DNA from: Mesorhizobium hawassense
GTDB taxonomy: Bacteria; Pseudomonadota; Alphaproteobacteria; Rhizobiales; Rhizobiaceae
Assembly: GCF_003289945.1 (NCBI RefSeq)
Contig: NZ_QMBP01000001.1
Coordinates: 434,001 to 498,000, forward strand
Direction: 5' to 3'
DNA: 64,000 bases
Of this stretch, positions 17,879 to 25,428 are shown piece after piece; within the stretch, counting starts at the first letter, position 1, and every line of letters begins with the position of its first letter. The notes beneath the pieces were generated by a model. The model was not told the origin of the DNA, made no database searches, and saw only the letters and a list, made by a program, of their open reading frames with translations. The translations under genes and the position numbers were made by a program.

Positions 17879-17916
17879 GATGTTTTCTCCGGACTATTTG
17901 CGTCGTCGTCGAAGGT

Positions 17917-18294
17917 CTATTTGTCGTCGAACTTCTCGTTGATCACCTCGCGATATTCCTTATCGGAGGCGCGGAACAGGAAGACGAAATAGGCGATCAG
18001 CACGATCGCCATGATGATCAGCGTCGGCCAGTCGATGATGTAGTGGAAGCGGTTCTGGATGATGTCGTGCGCCGTCTCCGGCGTGTAGCCGAGCTTTTCC
18101 CAGATCGAGGCCATCGTCGCGTTCTGGCCGAGCGCGTCCCATGTCTTGGCGTCGAGCGGGTCGATCGACTTCGCCGCCCCGGCCAGGCCGAGCTTCAGCG
18201 GTAGCCAGAGCGCCACGAAGATAGCGACCACCACGACCGCGATGTCGAAGACCTGTCCGGCCTTGCTCTGCTCCGGAGGGGTATAGCGGGCCAT
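17917..18294 (-). CDS. 125-residue two-span membrane protein, unknown function
   Basis: Starts MARYTPPEQSKAG with GGGAG seven bases upstream. Two membrane helices are visible, about 17-38 (FDIAVVVVAIFVALWLPLKLG) and 89-108 (WPTLIIMAIVLIAYFVFLF), separated by about 50 mostly polar residues including KTWDALGQNATMASIWEKLGYTPETAHD, which would lie on one side of the membrane. A short charged tail ends EVINEKFDDK. It lies 11 nt downstream of the 95-residue gene. Family not recognised. Confidence 0.75.
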   Translation of the reverse strand: MARYTPPEQSKAGQVFDIAVVVVAIFVALWLPLKLGLAGAAKSIDPLDAKTWDALGQNATMASIWEKLGYTPETAHDIIQNRFHYIIDWPTLIIMAIVLIAYFVFLFRASDKEYREVINEKFDDK

Positions 18295-18305
18295 GGTTTC
18301 TCCCT

Positions 18306-18593
18306 TCAGGATTGACGGTTGCGGGCCGCGTCGGCGTTCTTGATGTCGAGCCCGTAGATGAAGTCCTTGTCTTCCTTGTAGTGGTTGAGCATGGCGAGGA
18401 TGGCGGCCGTGTTGAAGATCAGCACCGCGGCGGCTGCAACCGCCACCACGAGCTTGATGCCGCCGTGCGGGATGTATGGCCATGTCATCAGGAGGACGAA
18501 GAGGATCGTTGCCCATAGGCACACGATCAGGAGCACGGATCCACGCACGTCGGAACGGTACAGCGCTTCGATGCGCTGCTGCAGGTCGGACAT
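18306..18593 (-). CDS. 95-residue two-span membrane protein, unknown function
   Basis: First gene of the six-gene membrane cluster. Starts MSDLQQRIEALYRSDVRGS, with AAGGGG upstream. Two helices are visible, about 18-38 (VLLIVCLWATILFVLLMTW) and 46-68 (IKLVVAVAAAAVLIFNTAAIL), then the tail HYKEDKDFIYGLDIKNADAAR. A leader hairpin (18612-18641) precedes the ribosome site. The gene is divergent from dmmD and shares its control region. Confidence 0.75.
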   Translation of the reverse strand: MSDLQQRIEALYRSDVRGSVLLIVCLWATILFVLLMTWPYIPHGGIKLVVAVAAAAVLIFNTAAILAMLNHYKEDKDFIYGLDIKNADAARNRQS

Positions 18594-18611
18594 CGGTTTT
18601 CCCCTTCTGGC

Positions 18612-18641
18612 GACGCCCGGCCCTGAAATCGACCGGGCGTC
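18612..18641 (-). promoter_or_regulatory. Leader hairpin before the membrane cluster
   Basis: Perfect 9-bp inverted repeat, GACGCCCGG (18612-18620) and CCGGGCGTC (18633-18641). It would lie in the 5' leader of the 95-residue gene, about 20 nt upstream of its start, and next to CACTC/GAGTG (18642-18659). It could be an operator or an RNA structure. Confidence 0.5.
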
Positions 18642-18656
18642 CACTCTTTCAACAGA

Positions 18657-18672
18657 GTGAAATTTTTTTCAT
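18657..18672. promoter_or_regulatory. Candidate operator in the divergent dmmD/membrane-cluster promoter
   Basis: GTGAAA-TTTT-TTTCAT is a near-perfect inverted repeat and the best copy of the island motif. It lies between two divergent transcription units, 64 bp from the membrane-cluster start and 216 bp from dmmD. Confidence 0.55.
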
Positions 18673-18754
18673 AAATTCCGCTCGATTCCCGGAATTGTCA
18701 AGCCGCATTTACGCACCGTAAACTGTTTGTTCCAGGCAAGAAATTTGCCTGACA

Positions 18755-18770
18755 ATGAAATTATTTGCTT
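18755..18770 (+). promoter_or_regulatory. Second motif copy upstream of dmmD
   Basis: ATGAAA-TTAT-TTGCTT has a complete left half-site and 4 of 6 in the right. It is closer to dmmD (118 bp). A related GAAATTTGCCTG lies at 18740-18751. Confidence 0.35.
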
Positions 18771-18887
18771 CAAGGGGATTGCAGCGCTTCACCGTTTGCG
18801 GTCAATATTCGGTCAAGCTCCGCCGCCAAGCAGGAGCAGGGAACAGCAACCGCTTAGAGCGACCTAGATTGCACGGAGGACGATCGG

Positions 18888-20021
18888 ATGACGGCATCCT
18901 GGAGATTCTCGACCCTGGCGGATCGCCATCGCGCGCTCGGCTCGAAACTCGAGGACTGGAGCGGCATGGGCACCGCCTGGACCTACGACAAGAACGCCGA
19001 CGAGGAATATGTCGCGATCCGCACCAAGGCCGGGCTTATGGATGTCTCCGGCCTGAAGAAGGTGCACATCACCGGGCCGCATGCCTCGCATCTGATCGAC
19101 CTCGCCACGACGCGCGACGTCGAAAAAATCTATCCCGGCAAGTCGGCCTATGCCTGCATGTTGAACGAGGCCGGAAAATTCACCGACGACTGCATCCTCT
19201 ACCGCACAGGCCCGAACTCCTGGATGGTCGTGCACGGCTCCGGCACCGGCCATGAGGAGTTGCAGCGCGCCGCGATGGGGCGCGACGTCTCACTGCGCTT
19301 CGACGACAATCTGCACGATTTGTCGCTGCAGGGGCCGACGGCGGTCGACTATCTCGCCAAGCATGTGCCGGGCATCCGCGACCTCAACTACTTCCATCAC
19401 ATGCAGACACAGCTGTTCGGCTTCCCCGTGATGATCTCGCGCACCGGCTACACCGGCGAGCGCGGCTACGAGATCTTCTGCCGCGGTCAGGATGCCGGCA
19501 CGATCTGGGACCGCATCCTCGACGAGGGCAAGAGCGCCGGCATCATTCCCTGCCGCTTCACCACGCTCGATATGCTGCGCGTCGAGAGCTACCTGCTCTT
19601 CTATCCCTACGACAATTCGCAAAAATATCCGTTCGAGAACGAAGGCCCCGGCGACACGTTGTGGGAACTCGGCCTCGACTTCACCGTCAGCCCCGGCAAG
19701 ACCGGCTTCCGCGGCGCCGAGGAGCATTACCGGCTGAAGGGCAAGGAGCGCTTCAAGATCTATGGCGTTCTGCTCGATGGCAAGGAGCCGGCCGACGAGG
19801 GCGCGCCTGTCTACCGCGACGGCAAAAAGGTCGGCGTGGTAACCTGCGCGATGTATTCGCCGCTGGTCGAGAAATCGATGGGCATCGCCCGCCTCGACGT
19901 CGACTGCGCCGTCAAGGACACCAAGCTCGAAATTCGCAACAGGAGCGGCTCCATCAAGGCGACGGCGCAGCCCTTGCCGTTCGATGACCCGAAGAAGGCC
20001 AAGCGAACCGCCAAGGGTTGA
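18888..20021 (+). CDS. dmmD: GcvT-like folate-dependent aminomethyltransferase of the dimethylamine pathway
   Basis: 377 residues, a complete GcvT fold without extra domains: KAGLMDVSGLKKVHITGPHA, then CMLNEAGKFTDDCILYR, the SRTGYTGERGYEIF signature and CAMYSPLVEKSMGIARLDV at the C terminus. GGAGG lies 8 nt upstream of the ATG. It should bind tetrahydrofolate and capture the formaldehyde formed on demethylation of dimethylamine. Gene order D-A-B-C is that of dmmDABC in methylated-amine-degrading bacteria. A dedicated DMSP demethylase is the alternative, made unlikely by the neighbours. Confidence 0.85.
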   Translation: MTASWRFSTLADRHRALGSKLEDWSGMGTAWTYDKNADEEYVAIRTKAGLMDVSGLKKVHITGPHASHLIDLATTRDVEKIYPGKSAYACMLNEAGKFTDDCILYRTGPNSWMVVHGSGTGHEELQRAAMGRDVSLRFDDNLHDLSLQGPTAVDYLAKHVPGIRDLNYFHHMQTQLFGFPVMISRTGYTGERGYEIFCRGQDAGTIWDRILDEGKSAGIIPCRFTTLDMLRVESYLLFYPYDNSQKYPFENEGPGDTLWELGLDFTVSPGKTGFRGAEEHYRLKGKERFKIYGVLLDGKEPADEGAPVYRDGKKVGVVTCAMYSPLVEKSMGIARLDVDCAVKDTKLEIRNRSGSIKATAQPLPFDDPKKAKRTAKG

Positions 20022-20055
20022 GGCAGCATCGACGGGGAGGGGTTTTGAGGTACTA

Positions 20056-20104
20056 GAACATGATCCCGAAAAGTGGGAACCGGTTTTCGGAAAAGATCAT
20101 GCTC
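20056..20104. repeat. Intergenic palindromic element between dmmD and dmmA
   Basis: Inverted repeat from GAACATGATCCCGAAAAGTG to GGAAAAGATCATGCTC, with ACCGGTTTTCGG in the centre. It is the most canonical copy of the family in the window. Confidence 0.85.
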
Positions 20105-20115
20105 CAACAAAGGGG

Positions 20116-20158
20116 TTAGATCAGGATGACGATTCAACGAAACGTCATCATGATCTAA
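20116..20158 (+). repeat. Inverted repeat abutting the dmmA ribosome site
   Basis: TTAGATCAGGATGACG (20116-20131) pairs with CGTCATCATGATCTAA (20143-20158), 15 of 16 positions, around an 11-nt loop. Its right arm ends within the AAGGAAG ribosome site of dmmA (20157-20163), so the hairpin could limit dmmA translation or mark an mRNA processing point. Confidence 0.75.
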
Positions 20159-20164
20159 GGAAGC

Positions 20165-20761
20165 ATGGCAGCCAAGACGATCATCAGCCGGCCCATTTAT
20201 GGAACGCTCTCTCCGCAGCCCGGCAAGCACCATCTGTTCATCGCCGACGCGGAAGGAGCGCTGGCGATCACCGACATGGCCGGCAAGGCGCCGCCCGGCT
20301 TTTTCGACGGCGCCGAGATCGTCTTCATTCCAGGACCCGAGGGCAAGCATATCGCTGCCCTCGAAGCGCTGAAGCCGGCGCAGCTGCATCTGCCGCCATC
20401 CTTCGCCAGCCTCCTGCCGCGCCTGCGGCAGACGCTGACCAACGCGCATATGGGCCTGCGCCTCTACCTTGCCGGCACCGAGGGCCTGATCGGCCAGGCG
20501 ATGCAGGCCGCGCTCGAAGCCGGCATCGACCACACGTCCATGCAGACCGAGCATCGCGGCTCGCTCGCCCGGCGCATGCAATGCGTGCACTGCAAGGGCA
20601 TCACCGAGAATGTGACCACGCAGCCCGCGCTCTGCGCGCATTGCGGCCTGCTGCTTCTGGTGCGCGATCACTATTCGCGCCGGTTGGCCGCCTTCCAGGG
20701 CGTCTGTATCAACGCCGAGGATCGCTCCGAGATTCCTCCGATGGAGGAGGCCTTCCCATGA
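20165..20761 (+). CDS. dmmA: Dimethylamine monooxygenase subunit A
   Basis: 198 residues. The N-terminal 130 residues are without obvious motif; the C-terminal part carries a zinc-ribbon-like pair, C140-x2-C143 and C157-x2-C160, and a further cysteine in GVCINAEDR. This matches the DmmA family, a small subunit of the dimethylamine monooxygenase. It is coupled to dmmB by an ATGA overlap. The start has AAGGA 6-7 nt upstream, at the edge of a hairpin. The exact role of DmmA in the complex is not evident from the sequence. Confidence 0.85.
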   Translation: MAAKTIISRPIYGTLSPQPGKHHLFIADAEGALAITDMAGKAPPGFFDGAEIVFIPGPEGKHIAALEALKPAQLHLPPSFASLLPRLRQTLTNAHMGLRLYLAGTEGLIGQAMQAALEAGIDHTSMQTEHRGSLARRMQCVHCKGITENVTTQPALCAHCGLLLLVRDHYSRRLAAFQGVCINAEDRSEIPPMEEAFP

Positions 20762-21723
20762 GCACCGGTACTACCAAGCTCGACGTCGTCGTCAGCGACG
20801 TCGTTCCGGTCAACGACCTCGTCACCCGTTTTCATTTCCGCCGCCGCGACGGCGAATTGCTGCCGACCTTTTCCGGCGGCGCTCATGTCGTGGTCGAGAT
20901 GCGCGACGGCGACCGCACCCGGCTCAATCCCTATTCGCTGATGGGTTCGCCGCTCGACACGCGCGAATACACGGTTTCCATACGCCGCGACGATGTCGGT
21001 CGCGGCGGCTCGCTGTTCATGCACCGGCAGGTCAAGCCCGGCCTGGAGATGGTGATCAGCTACCCGGTCAACCTGTTCTCGCTCGATCTGCGAGCCAAAA
21101 AACACCTGATGCTGGCCGGCGGCATCGGCATCACGCCCTTCATGGCGCAAACCTCGCAACTCGCGGGTGCCGGCGGCAATTTCGAATTGCACTATACCTG
21201 CCGCACCGCTTCACTCGGCACCTATGCCGATGTGCTGCGAGAGCGCTACGGCAATCGGATCAGGCTCTATCACGACGACCGCGAGGAGCGCATCGAGCTC
21301 GACCGGCTGTTGTCCTCGCAGCCGCTCGGCACGCATCTCTATGTCTGCGGCCCGGCCGGCATGATCAACTGGGTGCGCGACCGCGCGGCAGCGCTCGGCT
21401 GGCCCTCGGAAACCGTGCATTTCGAGCATTTCGCGGCGCCCCAGCCAGGCGCGCCCTTCGATGTGACCTTGGCCGTCAGCGGCAAGACGATCCGCGTCGG
21501 CGAGCAGCAGAGCCTGCTCGAGGCGATCGAGGCCGCCGGCGTCGACCCGCCATATCTCTGCCGCGGCGGCGTCTGCGGCCAGTGCGAGACCAATGTGATT
21601 TCCCACGACGGCAAGTTCATCCACAACGACCACTGGCTGAGCGAGGAAGATCACCGTTCCGGCTGCAAGATCATGCCTTGCGTCTCGCGCTTCGAGGGCA
21701 AGTCGCTGGTCCTGGAAAGATAG
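20758..21723 (+). CDS. dmmB: Dimethylamine monooxygenase reductase subunit
   Basis: 321 residues of the phthalate-dioxygenase-reductase/VanB type. Seen in order: the flavin-binding RLNPYSLMGSP (about 60-70), the nucleotide-binding GGIGITPFM (about 120), CGPAGM, and a C-terminal plant-type [2Fe-2S] ferredoxin domain with C-x4-C-x2-C in YLCRGGVCGQCETNV and a distal cysteine in MPCVSRFEG. It passes electrons from NAD(P)H through flavin and the iron-sulfur centre to DmmC. A longer reading that begins inside dmmD is not supported; the ATGA junction with dmmA fixes the start. Confidence 0.92.
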   Translation: MSTGTTKLDVVVSDVVPVNDLVTRFHFRRRDGELLPTFSGGAHVVVEMRDGDRTRLNPYSLMGSPLDTREYTVSIRRDDVGRGGSLFMHRQVKPGLEMVISYPVNLFSLDLRAKKHLMLAGGIGITPFMAQTSQLAGAGGNFELHYTCRTASLGTYADVLRERYGNRIRLYHDDREERIELDRLLSSQPLGTHLYVCGPAGMINWVRDRAAALGWPSETVHFEHFAAPQPGAPFDVTLAVSGKTIRVGEQQSLLEAIEAAGVDPPYLCRGGVCGQCETNVISHDGKFIHNDHWLSEEDHRSGCKIMPCVSRFEGKSLVLER

Positions 21724-21732
21724 GAGGCGTCA

Positions 21733-22773
21733 ATGGGCATCACCTTTCGCAAGGAAACGTTTCGCGACGATTTCACCTTCAAGAACAGCCCGGAGCACAT
21801 CAGGCGCTTCCCGTTCCCGTTCAACGAAGATGCCTACATGTACGCGGTCAACATCGAGCCGCACGTCGTCGGGCCCAAAGGCAGCGTGCTCGAAAATCTG
21901 ATCGACGTCGACGAGCACTATGTCGCCGAGATGCAGGACCGCGCACTGGTGCTGGCCGAGGATCCGCTGCGCTGCCAGTCGCTGCCGCACATGACCTTGG
22001 CCGGTTGGGACCTGCTCGAGCTTCTGATGGAGCAGCAGGCGCTCGGTTATCCCGAGCATTTCACGCTGGAGCGAAACGGCGACCGCTGGCGCTGGATCAA
22101 CCGTCCCCTCGGCATCGACGACACCTTCACCTTCGGCGACACCTCGACGCTGCCATATGGCCCGATGGAATACATCACCCGCCAGAGCCAGGGCGATTTC
22201 TGCATCCTCGACCAGCGCGACGGCAATCTGTGGATGGATGCCGGCATGGTCACCACCCAGGCCGACTGGTCGCTCGATTTCGACATCGGCATGAACTTTT
22301 TCGAATGGCACGCGCCGGTGCCGCTGGCGCATGAGAAGGGCATCTTCACGCGTGCGCTGAAATTCCTCACCAACATCCAGCAGGGCAAGCCGGCCAGGCG
22401 CTTGAACTGGACGATGACCATCAATCCGCGCCTCGACACCAGCCCTGAGAATTATCACAAATGGGGTCCGGACCGCGCCACCGTCACGCCCGAGAATGTC
22501 GGTGACAAGGTGCATCTGCGCGTCGAGTTGCAGAGCTTCTGGCGGCTGCCGCGCTCCAACGGCATCGTCTTCCCGATCCGCTGCTACCTGATCAAGATGG
22601 ACGAGCTGGTCACCCAGCCCAAATGGGCGCGCCGCCTGCACCGCGTCATCCGCGATCTGCCGGAAGAACTCGCCACTTATAAGGGGTTGACGCGATACCG
22701 GCCGACCCTGGTCGAGTGGCTGTCGAAGCTCGACGACGGCAGCCCGACGAGCTCGGGTTTCGGGCCGGATTAG
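21733..22773 (+). CDS. dmmC: Dimethylamine monooxygenase catalytic subunit (heme-dependent N-demethylase, DUF3445)
   Basis: 346 residues of the DUF3445/heme-dependent oxidative N-demethylase family, recognised by FPFNEDAYMYAVNIEPHV near the start, EDPLRCQSLPHMTLAGWDLLELLM, YITRQSQGDFCILDQRDG and KLDDG at the end. It should use dioxygen and heme to convert dimethylamine to methylamine and formaldehyde. It starts 9 nt after dmmB with GGAGG upstream and ends before a large inverted repeat that closes the operon. Confidence 0.9.
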   Translation: MGITFRKETFRDDFTFKNSPEHIRRFPFPFNEDAYMYAVNIEPHVVGPKGSVLENLIDVDEHYVAEMQDRALVLAEDPLRCQSLPHMTLAGWDLLELLMEQQALGYPEHFTLERNGDRWRWINRPLGIDDTFTFGDTSTLPYGPMEYITRQSQGDFCILDQRDGNLWMDAGMVTTQADWSLDFDIGMNFFEWHAPVPLAHEKGIFTRALKFLTNIQQGKPARRLNWTMTINPRLDTSPENYHKWGPDRATVTPENVGDKVHLRVELQSFWRLPRSNGIVFPIRCYLIKMDELVTQPKWARRLHRVIRDLPEELATYKGLTRYRPTLVEWLSKLDDGSPTSSGFGPD

Positions 22774-22778
22774 AAGCT

Positions 22779-22968
22779 GCCGATCTCCCCCCTTGTGGGG
22801 GAGATGCCCGGCAGGGCAGAGGGGGGCGCGAAGGAATGCAAACCTTGCCCGTCCAGCCGAAAGACAAATAACATCTGAGAGGGTGCGACCGCGATAGACT
22901 GATATGCTGGCGGGACAGCGCCCCCCTCTGACCTGCCGGCCATCTCCCCCACAAGGGGGGAGATCGGC
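22779..22968. repeat. Large intergenic inverted repeat between dmmC and the XRE-cupin gene
   Basis: The left arm is GCCGATCTCCCCCCTTGTGG followed by a purine-rich AGAGGGGGGCGC. The right arm is GCGCCCCCCTCTGACCTGCC and ends CAAGGGGGGAGATCGGC. About 50 nt of unpaired sequence lies between. It probably acts as a bidirectional terminator for the converging dmm operon and regulator gene. Confidence 0.8.
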
Positions 22969-22971
22969 CAA

Positions 22972-23694
22972 TCACCCCGCGCTGTTTTGCGGATAGCAGA
23001 TGATCGACAGATACCGCATCGGCAACTGCGTCAGCTCTTCCGGTCCGTGCGGCGCGTCGGCGTCGAAGAACAGGCTGTCGCCCGGCTTCATCGGATAGAG
23101 GTTGTTGCCGTGCCGGTAAACGACCTCGCCTTCGAGCATGTAGAGGAACTCCATGCCCGCATGCTGGAAGGTCGGGAACACGTCCGAATTCTCGGTCAGC
23201 GTGATGAGATAGGGCTCGACCACGACGCCGCTGGTGTTGGCGCCGATATGTCCCAGCAGATTGTACTGATGGCCGGCTCGCGTGCCGCGCCGCTCGACGT
23301 CGACGCCCTGGCCGGCCTTGACGAAGACGGCGCTGTGCTCTTCCTCGAAGCGGCGGAAGAAGGCGGTGACGGGGACGCCGAGCGCCCGCGACAGCGCCTG
23401 CAAAGTGGTCAGCGACGGCGATGTGATGCCGTTTTCGATCTTCGACAGCATGCCGAGCGAAATGTCGGTGGCCGCGGCGAGGTCGGCGACGGTAATGCCG
23501 AGCTTCTTGCGGAAGGCGCGCACCTCATGGCCGATCGCCACTTCGAGCACCTTCTCGCGCGTGTCGCGGATGGCGTGCGGATTCTGGGTCAGCGGCGTGC
23601 GGATAGAGCGCCCGTCGGCCGAGACGCGCTTCGGCGGTTCCTTGCCCTTGGCGGCCGTATCGGTGGGCTTTGTACCAGAAGTCTTGTTCGCCAT
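22972..23694 (-). CDS. XRE-family regulator with C-terminal cupin
   Basis: 240 residues. A basic, disordered N terminus is followed by a helix-turn-helix (about 55-110: RAFRKKLGITVADLAAATDISLGMLSKIENGITSPSLTTLQ) and a cupin sensor domain (about 165-235) with HAGMEFLYMLEGEVVYRHGNNLYPMKPGD. Regulators of this type sense small ligands through the cupin barrel. It sits between the dmm operon and tmm, divergent from tmm, and is the only regulator in the amine island, so it is the obvious candidate to control it. TTCAC/GTGAA half-sites upstream of its own start suggest autoregulation. Confidence 0.88.
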   Translation of the reverse strand: MANKTSGTKPTDTAAKGKEPPKRVSADGRSIRTPLTQNPHAIRDTREKVLEVAIGHEVRAFRKKLGITVADLAAATDISLGMLSKIENGITSPSLTTLQALSRALGVPVTAFFRRFEEEHSAVFVKAGQGVDVERRGTRAGHQYNLLGHIGANTSGVVVEPYLITLTENSDVFPTFQHAGMEFLYMLEGEVVYRHGNNLYPMKPGDSLFFDADAPHGPEELTQLPMRYLSIICYPQNSAG

Positions 23695-23720
23695 GTTGCC
23701 CCCGATTTGCGCTGATTTAT

Positions 23721-23735
23721 TTCACTCGAGGTGAA
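23721..23735 (-). promoter_or_regulatory. Inverted repeat upstream of the XRE-cupin gene
   Basis: TTCAC-TCGAG-GTGAA, 27 bp upstream of the regulator start. The GTGAA half-site is the core of the island motif. Confidence 0.4.
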
Positions 23736-23900
23736 CATATTCGTTGGCGATACAGGAGCGCAACCGCCACGACAAGCCACGGTATGTCGCAGGGCGCGCC
23801 GGCTTCAACGTGAGCGCCGCCGCCTTTGCACGGAAAAACCGTTTCACGCAAACGCCGTTGCCGCAGATGTTTGTTGACAGCACCGAAGACCCAATTACTG

Positions 23901-23925
23901 TCACTGTCAGTGAAATTTGTTTCGT
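23901..23925 (+). promoter_or_regulatory. Composite operator candidate upstream of tmm
   Basis: A perfect palindrome TCACTG-T-CAGTGA (23901-23913) overlaps GTGAAA-TTTG-TTTCGT (23910-23925), which matches RTGAAA-N4-TTTCRT at all 12 half-site positions. It ends 87 bp before the tmm ATG. TTGACA at 23874-23879 could serve as a -35 element, placing the motif over the core promoter. Confidence 0.5.
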
Positions 23926-23927
23926 GA

Positions 23928-23974
23928 GAGCAATTCCAGGAAAAGTGTCGAAACGGTTTCCGCCCGGAATTGCG
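23928..23974. repeat. Palindromic element in the tmm leader
   Basis: GAGCAATTCCAGGAAAAGTG to CCGGAATTGC, a variant of the GAGCAATCCC element at 50442-50488. It lies in the presumed 5' untranslated region of tmm. Confidence 0.65.
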
Positions 23975-24012
23975 CCGAGACAAAAGTCGAAATCAAAAAG
24001 AGGAGGCCCGCA

Positions 24013-25371
24013 ATGAAATCTCGTGTTGCCGTCATCGGCGCCGGACCGTCCGGTCTGGCGCAGCTGAGGGCCTTCAAGTCGGCCGCCGACAAGGGCGCCG
24101 AAATCCCGGAAATCGTCTGCTTCGAAAAGCAGAGCGACTGGGGCGGCCTGTGGAACTACACTTGGCGCACCGGCCTGGACGAGCACGGCGATCCGGTGCA
24201 TGGCTCGATGTATCGCTATCTGTGGTCGAACGGCCCGAAGGAATGCCTCGAATTCGCCGATTACACCTTCGAGGAGCATTTCGGCCGGCCGATCGCCTCC
24301 TATCCGCCGCGCGCCGTGCTGTGGGACTACATCAAGGGCCGCGTCGAGAAATCCGGCCTGCGCGACTGGGTGCGCTTCAACAGCCCGGTGCGCATGGTCA
24401 CCTTCTCGGACGAGACCAAGAAATTCACCGTCACCGCGCATGACCGCACCAACGACGTGACCTACTCGGAAGAGTTCGACAATGTCGTCGTCGCCTCCGG
24501 CCATTTCTCGGTGCCCAACGTCCCCTATTTCGAAGGCTTTTCCACCTTCAACGGCCGCATCCTGCACAGCCATGACTTCCGCGACGCGATGGAGTTCAAG
24601 GGCAAGGACATATTGATCATCGGCCGTTCCTATTCGGCCGAGGACATCGGTTCGCAATGCTACAAATACGGCGCGAAATCGATCACCTCCAGCTACCGCT
24701 CCAAGCCGATGGGCTTCAAATGGCCGGAGAACTGGAAAGAGGTGCCGCTGCTGCAGAAGGTCGTAGGCAAGACGGCGCATTTCAAGGACGGCACCACCAA
24801 GGATGTCGACGCCATTATCCTGTGCACCGGCTATCTCCATTCCTTCCCCTTCTTGACCGACGACCTCAAGCTGAAGACCGCCAACCGCATGTGGCCGCTC
24901 GATCTCTATGAGGGCGTCGTCTGGGAGAAGAACCCGAAGCTGTTCTATATCGGCATGCAGGACCAGTTCTACACCTTCAACATGTTCGACGCGCAGGCCT
25001 GGTACGCCCGCGACGTCATCATGGGCCGCATCAAGCTGCCGTCCGCCGAGGCGATGGCCGAGCACGGCGCCAAATGGCGGGCGCGTGAGGAGACGCTGGA
25101 GGATGCCGAGCAGATGATCTGGTTCCAGGGCGACTATACCAAGGAGCTGATGGACCAGACCGACTATCCGGGCTTCGACGTCGAGGCGGTCAACCACACC
25201 TTCATGGAGTGGGAGCACCACAAGGCGGAAAACATCATGACCTTCCGCGACAACGCCTACCGCTCGCTGATGACCGGCACCATGGCGCCGGTCCACCATA
25301 CGCCCTGGCTGCAGGCGCTGGATGATTCCATGGAGAGCTATCTCGAAGTAAAGGGCGTCGCGGCCGAGTAG
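24013..25371 (+). CDS. tmm: Trimethylamine monooxygenase
   Basis: 452 residues, the usual length. FAD motif GAGPSG at 9-14, the flavin monooxygenase signature [11 protein letters not shown] at about 179-189, and the NADPH motif GRSYSAED at 204-211. Tyrosine 207 within that motif is the residue reported as characteristic of bacterial Tmm in place of the usual asparagine. The enzyme oxidises TMA to TMAO with NADPH and dioxygen in the cytoplasm. A perfect AGGAGG (24001-24006) fixes the start at 24013; a reading from 23917 would run through the palindromic leader. It stands alone, divergent from the XRE-cupin gene. Confidence 0.95.
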   Translation: MKSRVAVIGAGPSGLAQLRAFKSAADKGAEIPEIVCFEKQSDWGGLWNYTWRTGLDEHGDPVHGSMYRYLWSNGPKECLEFADYTFEEHFGRPIASYPPRAVLWDYIKGRVEKSGLRDWVRFNSPVRMVTFSDETKKFTVTAHDRTNDVTYSEEFDNVVVASGHFSVPNVPYFEGFSTFNGRILHSHDFRDAMEFKGKDILIIGRSYSAEDIGSQCYKYGAKSITSSYRSKPMGFKWPENWKEVPLLQKVVGKTAHFKDGTTKDVDAIILCTGYLHSFPFLTDDLKLKTANRMWPLDLYEGVVWEKNPKLFYIGMQDQFYTFNMFDAQAWYARDVIMGRIKLPSAEAMAEHGAKWRAREETLEDAEQMIWFQGDYTKELMDQTDYPGFDVEAVNHTFMEWEHHKAENIMTFRDNAYRSLMTGTMAPVHHTPWLQALDDSMESYLEVKGVAAE

Positions 25372-25428
25372 AGGAGAGGGCCGGCCCGCCACGGCGTCGC
25401 GCCCTAGTCCTACTGACTTGGCGAACCG

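Noticed and set aside
20022..20164. Separate promoter for dmmABC
   Set aside because: The gap is filled by two palindromes, and no clear -35/-10 pair was found; operon continuity with dmmD is simpler.
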